Assembly: GCA_903834675.1 (NCBI GenBank)
Contig: CAILKC010000535.1
Coordinates: forward strand, 1-18,075
Reading direction: 5' to 3'
From: an uncultured Victivallales bacterium
GTDB taxonomy: Bacteria; Verrucomicrobiota; Lentisphaeria; Oligosphaerales; JAFGRS01
Length of the DNA: 18,075 bases
This document shows, piece after piece, positions 14,268-18,075 of the stretch. A model generated the notes under the pieces. The model saw only the letters and a list, made by a program, of their open reading frames with translations. It did no database searches and was not told the origin of the DNA. Made by a program: the position numbers and the translations under genes. Each line of letters opens with the position of its first letter. Positions within the stretch are counted from its first letter, which is position 1.

Positions 14268-16007
14268 TCATGGCCTCGGCGCGCCGTCGCCCTGGTAGGC
14301 CTCCTGCACCGCCTGCCAGGCCAGCTTGCGGTTGCGATGATAGTCCACCACGCCCTTCAGATTGATGCCATGCCAGTGATGGTTCACCGGCTTGGAGGGG
14401 TCGCGGTAGTCCTGGTAGAGGAATGGGAACGTGCCACAGACGCAGGGGTATTGCGCCGCGATCTCGAGGGTGCGGCGGATCACGGCGGCCTGGTAGTCCT
14501 CGGACCAGAGGTCGCAGGACAGACTGCGGTAGCCGGGGGTGGCATCGGCACCAAACTCGGTCAGCAGCACTGGCTTGCCCAGGGCGGCTTTTTCGGCCAG
14601 GCACTCCTCGAGCTTGGGAATGGCGATCGGCAGGGTCACCGCGGGTTCCGTCTCGCGACAGCCGTCGTGCGAGCAGAGGTCGTACCAGCCCCAATACTCG
14701 TTGACGCCAATCACATCCACCAGGTCCTTGACGCAGCCCACCCGCCCGTAGAGCGTCGCGTAACTGATCAGCCGGCTCGCGTCGAGTTGGCGGACGCGCT
14801 GCACACAGGCGGTAAAGAAGGCCACCGCCTCGGGGTGCTCGGTGTTGCATTCGTTGCCGACGCTCCAGAGCACCACCGACGGATGATGGCCCGCCTGCGC
14901 CACCATCTCCTCGAGCATCTGCAAAGCCAGGGCATGCACACTGCCCTGCGCAAAGGCGCTCCCGCTGGCAGCGCTAGGCGGGTCCACGCAGTAGATCGGC
15001 GCTTCGAGCCAGAGCATCATGCCGCGCCGATCGCATTCGTCAATGAACTCCTCCGCCATCGGGAAGTGGCTGCGCAGGCAGTTGACCCCCAGGGCCTGCA
15101 AGTCGTCGAGATCGCGCCGGTAGACGGCGGGATCGAAGCGCACCCCCGTGGCCGGGTGGTCGTACAGATAGCAGATCCCCTTCAGCCGCAAGGGTTCGCC
15201 ATTCAGCAGGATGGCCTGCCCGCGGGTCGCCAACTTACGCGCGCCGAAGACGACCTCGGCCTGATCCTCGCCCGCGGCGGTCCGCAGCCGGACCTGACAG
15301 CGCAGCAGGTTCGGCGCGCCCGGCGACCACGTGGGCAGACGAGTATCGTCAAACTCCATCTCGAACGACTCGCCCTGACCGCGCAGGTCGCCGTACACCA
15401 GGCCATTGCCGTCGACATCCTTAATCTCCACATCCAGGCTCCAGGCCGTGTCTGGCTGCGGCAGCCGCAGCCGCACCGCCAGCTGCCCGCGAATCCCCTG
15501 CCCACCAGGCTCGGCCGTGACCCGGACCGTCTCGATCCGAGTGCGCGAGCTCACCTGCAGCCAGACGTCACGGTGGATGCCACCATAGTTGTACCACCCC
15601 AGCACCGCCGGCAAGCGTAGCTTCAGATGCCGGTTGTCAACCCGTACCGCCAAGCGATTACGGCCAGGACGGATGGCCGCGGTCAGGTCCAGCGCGAAGG
15701 CGGTGTAGCCCCCTTCGTGCGAGCCAACCTGCTGACCGTTCAGGAACACCTCGGCGAGGTAGTTCACCCCGCCAAAATGCAGCGTGACCAGGGGTTCCGG
15801 CGGCAGGTCGTCAAGCTCGAACTCCTTGACGAACCAGGCTACGCCCTCGAAGAGATCATAGCGCGCCTGGTAGAGGTTCCAGCAGCCCGGCACCGGCACC
15901 GTCTCCCAGTAGCGCAGCGAGGTCGGCCGCGAATAGTCCAGCTTCCGGTGGTATTCCGGATCCTGTTCGATGCTGAAGTGCCAGAGACCGTTGAGAGAGA
16001 GTTTCAT
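14268..16007 (-). CDS. GH2 enzyme, beta-glucuronidase-like
   Basis: A 579-residue cytoplasmic GH2 protein (no signal peptide), close in length to E. coli beta-glucuronidase (about 600). Jelly-roll domain at about 1-155 (GGVNYLAEVFLNG, EGGYTAF, GGIHRDVWL), immunoglobulin-like domain 156-258, TIM barrel from about 260. Acid/base E386 in WSVGNECNTEHPEA; nucleophile E484 in LLTEFGADATPG. The NEYWGWY segment (436-442) and SEDYQAA (502-508) parallel NRYYGWY and SEEYQ in GusA. N549-L550-K551-G552 matches the N-x-K-G motif whose Asn and Lys bind the glucuronate carboxylate in GusA. That supports a beta-glucuronidase or another uronic-acid-specific GH2 enzyme, releasing uronic acid from oligosaccharides. 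It follows the isomerase-like gene after 113 bases containing repeats. Its ATG is preceded only by CGGAA from the heptamer array, a weak ribosome-binding site. Confidence 0.85.
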   Translation of the reverse strand: MKLSLNGLWHFSIEQDPEYHRKLDYSRPTSLRYWETVPVPGCWNLYQARYDLFEGVAWFVKEFELDDLPPEPLVTLHFGGVNYLAEVFLNGQQVGSHEGGYTAFALDLTAAIRPGRNRLAVRVDNRHLKLRLPAVLGWYNYGGIHRDVWLQVSSRTRIETVRVTAEPGGQGIRGQLAVRLRLPQPDTAWSLDVEIKDVDGNGLVYGDLRGQGESFEMEFDDTRLPTWSPGAPNLLRCQVRLRTAAGEDQAEVVFGARKLATRGQAILLNGEPLRLKGICYLYDHPATGVRFDPAVYRRDLDDLQALGVNCLRSHFPMAEEFIDECDRRGMMLWLEAPIYCVDPPSAASGSAFAQGSVHALALQMLEEMVAQAGHHPSVVLWSVGNECNTEHPEAVAFFTACVQRVRQLDASRLISYATLYGRVGCVKDLVDVIGVNEYWGWYDLCSHDGCRETEPAVTLPIAIPKLEECLAEKAALGKPVLLTEFGADATPGYRSLSCDLWSEDYQAAVIRRTLEIAAQYPCVCGTFPFLYQDYRDPSKPVNHHWHGINLKGVVDYHRNRKLAWQAVQEAYQGDGAPRP

Positions 16008-16010
16008 GTG

Positions 16011-16045
16011 TTCCGAGTTCTGAGTTCTGAGTTCCGAGTTCCGAG
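16011..16045. repeat. Five tandem copies of heptamer TTCYGAG
   Basis: Five copies in the order TTCCGAG, TTCTGAG, TTCTGAG, TTCCGAG, TTCCGAG occupy 35 bases. On the minus strand the units read CTCRGAA. The array ends 3 bases before the GH2 ATG, so the repeat makes up the ribosome-binding region. It resembles the TTCAGGG array at 1288-1308. Confidence 0.9.
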
Positions 16046-16050
16046 AGTAG

Positions 16051-16070
16051 GTCCCTGCTCCGACAGGGAC
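16051..16070. other. Perfect 7-bp hairpin in the leader of the GH2 gene
   Basis: Arms GTCCCTG (16051-16057) and CAGGGAC (16064-16070) enclose a CTCCGA loop. It lies 5 bases from the heptamer array, between the isomerase-like and GH2 genes. No U-run follows on the minus strand, so it may be an RNA-stabilising or repeat-type element rather than a terminator. Confidence 0.55.
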
Positions 16071-16095
16071 ATTCCATCCGAGTCCGAACAGATTT

Positions 16096-16113
16096 CGGAG
16101 CTACGCTGCTCCG
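16096..16113. other. 6-bp hairpin just after the isomerase-like stop
   Basis: Arms CGGAGC (16096-16101) and GCTCCG (16108-16113) enclose a TACGCT loop, 7 bases past the TAG of the isomerase-like gene. The following minus-strand bases (AAATCTG) are not a clear U-tract, so terminator function is doubtful. Confidence 0.45.
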
Positions 16114-16120
16114 CCGAACC

Positions 16121-17440
16121 CTAGTGCATCTCCACCCACCGCACCGCTGGCCCCGCGATGCGGGCCCAGGCCCGCAACTCGGCTCCCACGTGCCCGTAGC
16201 CCGCCGCCCAATGGTGCCCGATGCCTTCGTCGTAGATCCAGCGGATGATCTCGTCCACCGGCCGGGCAAAACTCACTCGTAACGGGTTACCAGGGAAGAC
16301 CATCTCCGTGGACAACGCCTCACCTTCCAGCACCGCGACCTGGTACCCGGCCGCCACTGGCATCAGACTGACCAGAGTCACCGGCCCCGGCCGCGCCGGA
16401 AACAGCGAACACACCCCGCGGTCTGCCAGCCGCACCGGTGCCAGCGTGATGTCACCGCGCTTCTCGGCCAGACGGTACGAGCCGGAACCGCAGTGGGTGA
16501 ACACCACGCTGCCGTCGGGCAGCGGGTCGAGCCAGTCGGTGTTGTGGGTGGCCTCGCCGGTCAGCCCCATCAGCATGAACTGGCCGACCACCGTGTTGAC
16601 GTCACCCTCGCAGCCCAGCGGAATGCCCGCGTCAGCCAGCAACGACGCCGCCAGGCAGGCGCAGCCCATGAAGTCGGGGTAGCAGCCAAAAGCGAGCGCC
16701 GCGAGCCCTTCCTGGCGAACCGTATCCTGAATGGCCAGGTACACCCCGGCAGCCTCCCGACCAGCCTCGTCCGAGACGCAGACCTTGCCCGCCGCGGCGC
16801 GCACCCGGTCCCAGACCGCGGCCGCCGTAGCGGCATCCGCAGCCTGGGCACGCTTCAACAGCCCCACCAGATCGACGGTCACCACCCGCGGCCCGAGGGC
16901 CTGCTTCAGCGCCATCTCGTTGACCGCGACCTCGGTCATGCCGCGCACCCGCTGCCCGGCCAGCCCGATCCGCGCCCGGCGCAGCCGCCGATGCAGGGCC
17001 GCGGCGCGCAGGAAGGCCAAAACGCGGTCCAACGCCGACCCCGCCTCGATGGCGCCAAAAACCGCCTCAAAGGGCGTCCCCAGTTGCTTGAGGTAGCAGG
17101 TGAGTTGCTGCGTGCCGCAGAGAGCGCCCGTCTCCATCCCCGGCAGCGGCCACAGGCACAGCGGCAGCGAACACTCCTCCAGCAGGTCCAGAACCAGATA
17201 GTCCTCGAACCAGCTTACCGGCACGAAGGCAAGAGCCGCCGCGCCAGCGGCTGCCAGGCGGCGGCCCGCGGCCACCGCGGCCTCCGCCGTGCTGATGGCG
17301 CCCAACGCCACCACCTCGTAACCCGCCGCCCGCAGCACGGCCGCCAGGTCCTCGGCAGCCTGCGGCGCCCGCTCGGCTCCGACCTCCAAAGGGCTAGCCA
17401 GGGCGGCCACGGCCACCTTGCCTCGAAAAAGTGAATCCAT
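16121..17440 (-). CDS. L-fucose/L-arabinose isomerase superfamily protein
   Basis: A 439-residue cytoplasmic protein. It has two alternating alpha/beta N-terminal domains (about 1-150 and 155-290), as in FucI/AraA-type isomerases, and a C-terminal beta-barrel-type domain (about 300-439). GCEGDVNTVV (276-285), LTGEATHNTDW (293-303) and THCGSG (315-320) match the superfamily core. E278 and D302 are 24 residues apart, as are the Mn ligands Glu337 and Asp361 of E. coli FucI; H409, H410 or H417 near the end could supply the histidine ligand. It is shorter than FucI (about 590), as are many uncharacterised members. It probably interconverts an aldose and a ketose, but the sugar is not readable. AGAGGTG (17446-17452) lies 5 bases before the ATG. 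It is the first recognisable gene of the upstream run and sits beside the beta-glucuronidase-like gene. Confidence 0.8.
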   Translation of the reverse strand: MDSLFRGKVAVAALASPLEVGAERAPQAAEDLAAVLRAAGYEVVALGAISTAEAAVAAGRRLAAAGAAALAFVPVSWFEDYLVLDLLEECSLPLCLWPLPGMETGALCGTQQLTCYLKQLGTPFEAVFGAIEAGSALDRVLAFLRAAALHRRLRRARIGLAGQRVRGMTEVAVNEMALKQALGPRVVTVDLVGLLKRAQAADAATAAAVWDRVRAAAGKVCVSDEAGREAAGVYLAIQDTVRQEGLAALAFGCYPDFMGCACLAASLLADAGIPLGCEGDVNTVVGQFMLMGLTGEATHNTDWLDPLPDGSVVFTHCGSGSYRLAEKRGDITLAPVRLADRGVCSLFPARPGPVTLVSLMPVAAGYQVAVLEGEALSTEMVFPGNPLRVSFARPVDEIIRWIYDEGIGHHWAAGYGHVGAELRAWARIAGPAVRWVEMH

Positions 17441-17870
17441 CTCAGCACCTCTGCCTTTGCTCGCAAAAACCCGGTCACCTATCCCCGCCGGTGAAACTCA
17501 ACCTCGATCAGGCGGGGGTGGCTGAAATAGTGGCGGGGGCCCCGTCCGCGGCGGCGGATCAGGGCACGCGGCAGTACTCCCACCAGAGCGCTGAAGACGC
17601 TGTTCGTCGACGCTGGACTTCCGCCTGGAGCACTGTACCATAACCTCCGACCGTCTCGTTCAGGATCGGCGCGTCTCCGGCAGAAGCGTCTGGCCCTGGA
17701 GCCCGCGCTGCCACGCCCGTTCAGGGTCCGCCGCGGCGGATCGTGGCACCCCAGATACGGCGGAAGCCCTGGCTACGCCCGAGCGGACCGCCGACTCCAG
17801 GCGAGATGCGGGTAAGCCGAGGGTTCTGCAAGAGCCTCATGCCTCATATCCTCGCATGCGGTAGGCATAG

Positions 17871-17876
17871 CGTCAA
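17871..17876 (-). promoter_or_regulatory. Possible -35 box for the upstream run
   Basis: TTGACG on the minus strand overlaps the palindrome at 17872-17885. The best -10 candidate, GATATG (17850-17845), is poor and about 20 bases away, so this is weak. A transcript from here would cross about 400 bases before the isomerase-like gene. Confidence 0.25.
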
Positions 17877-17885
17877 GCGCTTGTC
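17872..17885. promoter_or_regulatory. LacI-family-like operator palindrome
   Basis: The core CAAGCGCTTG (17874-17883) is perfectly palindromic. The 14-base site is symmetric except for one pair. AAGCGCTT with a central CG is the core of many LacI/CcpA-type operators. No regulator gene is in the window. Confidence 0.4.
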
Positions 17886-18075
17886 TGAGGTATAGCAGCC
17901 AGAGGCGAGTGCCCATAGACTATGGTTGATGCAGAGTAACTACTCAGGTACCCCGGGCAACGCTGGCGGAGCTCAGGGCTGAGCGGGAAGGTAGCGTGCC
18001 GGAAAGGTTGGTCAAGGCGGGGTCTTGAGCGGCGGCTTAGGTCTGGCAGATCTGGGAGGGGGCGAACGGCGCGCC

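Larger units (their letters stand above)
17441..18075. other. 635 bases with no defensible gene; probably decayed coding and regulatory DNA
   Basis: No ORF with a good start and family match was found. One minus-strand frame is open without a start from about 17772 to its TAG at 17481-17479, with a GC-rich third position and a protein-like end (RHYFSHPRLIEVEFHRRG). It stops 38 bases before the isomerase-like ATG. A plus-strand frame is open from 17531 to 17812 and contains FRVRRGGSW (17720-17746). A second minus-strand frame runs 17836-17660, also without a usable start. 17886-18075 shows nothing I recognise. The region must also hold the promoter of the upstream run. Confidence 0.5.

Noticed and set aside
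14337..15620. 427-residue plus-strand ORF opposite the beta-glucuronidase-like gene
   Set aside because: Antisense shadow of a gene with intact active-site motifs; no recognisable domain.
16011..16045. CRISPR-like array
   Set aside because: Units are 7 bases with no spacers; it is a simple tandem repeat.
17490..17643. Plus-strand small ORF starting GTG 17490 (in frame with an ORF from 17431)
   Set aside because: No Shine-Dalgarno, no recognisable family, and the opposite strand reads more like protein.
17721..17840. 39-codon minus-strand ORF beginning MRLLQNPRL
   Set aside because: Poor ribosome-binding site, short, no similarity recognised, and other frames in the same stretch look equally open.

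Overview
The window is GC-rich DNA (about two-thirds G+C by eye) from a bacterium that breaks down complex glycans. The gene types (URO-D-like protein with a DSDGD motif, LamG- and beta-helix-containing secreted proteins, several GH2-type enzymes without sugar transporters nearby) resemble Planctomycetota, Lentisphaerota/Kiritimatiellota, Hydrogenedentes or Armatimonadota genomes. The sequence alone does not decide the phylum. No rRNA, tRNA, CRISPR array or intact insertion sequence was seen.

Layout. All metabolic genes lie on the minus strand, in two runs. The upstream run (17440 to 14268) encodes an L-fucose/L-arabinose-isomerase-like protein and a GH2 enzyme with beta-glucuronidase hallmarks. 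They are separated by a 113-bp intergenic stretch holding a heptamer repeat array and two hairpins. The downstream run (13488 to 121) holds five tightly packed genes: a GH141-like beta-helix lipoprotein with C-terminal carbohydrate-binding-like modules, a second cytoplasmic GH2-like enzyme, a TIM-barrel glycosidase of no family I recognise, a large secreted LamG/CBM protein with a PL26 (exo-rhamnogalacturonan lyase)-like core, and a URO-D-superfamily protein. A plus-strand PhD/VapC toxin-antitoxin pair (13617-14239) sits between the two runs, with an 18-bp perfect palindrome in its promoter.

How the genes may work together (inference). The PL26-like protein and the GH141-like lipoprotein would act outside the cytoplasm on a rhamnose-, uronate- or fucose-containing polymer, plausibly pectic rhamnogalacturonan. 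The signal-less GH2 enzymes and the TIM-barrel enzyme would act on imported oligosaccharides. The isomerase-like protein would take the released deoxysugar or pentose. The URO-D-like protein has no assigned role.

The last 635 bases (17441-18075) hold no gene I can defend. They contain a LacI-type operator-like palindrome and open but start-less frames on both strands, which suggests decayed coding DNA. Three gene starts were placed downstream of the longest possible ORF (13488, 10147, 7973) because a Shine-Dalgarno sequence and, for the first, a lipoprotein signal begin there.
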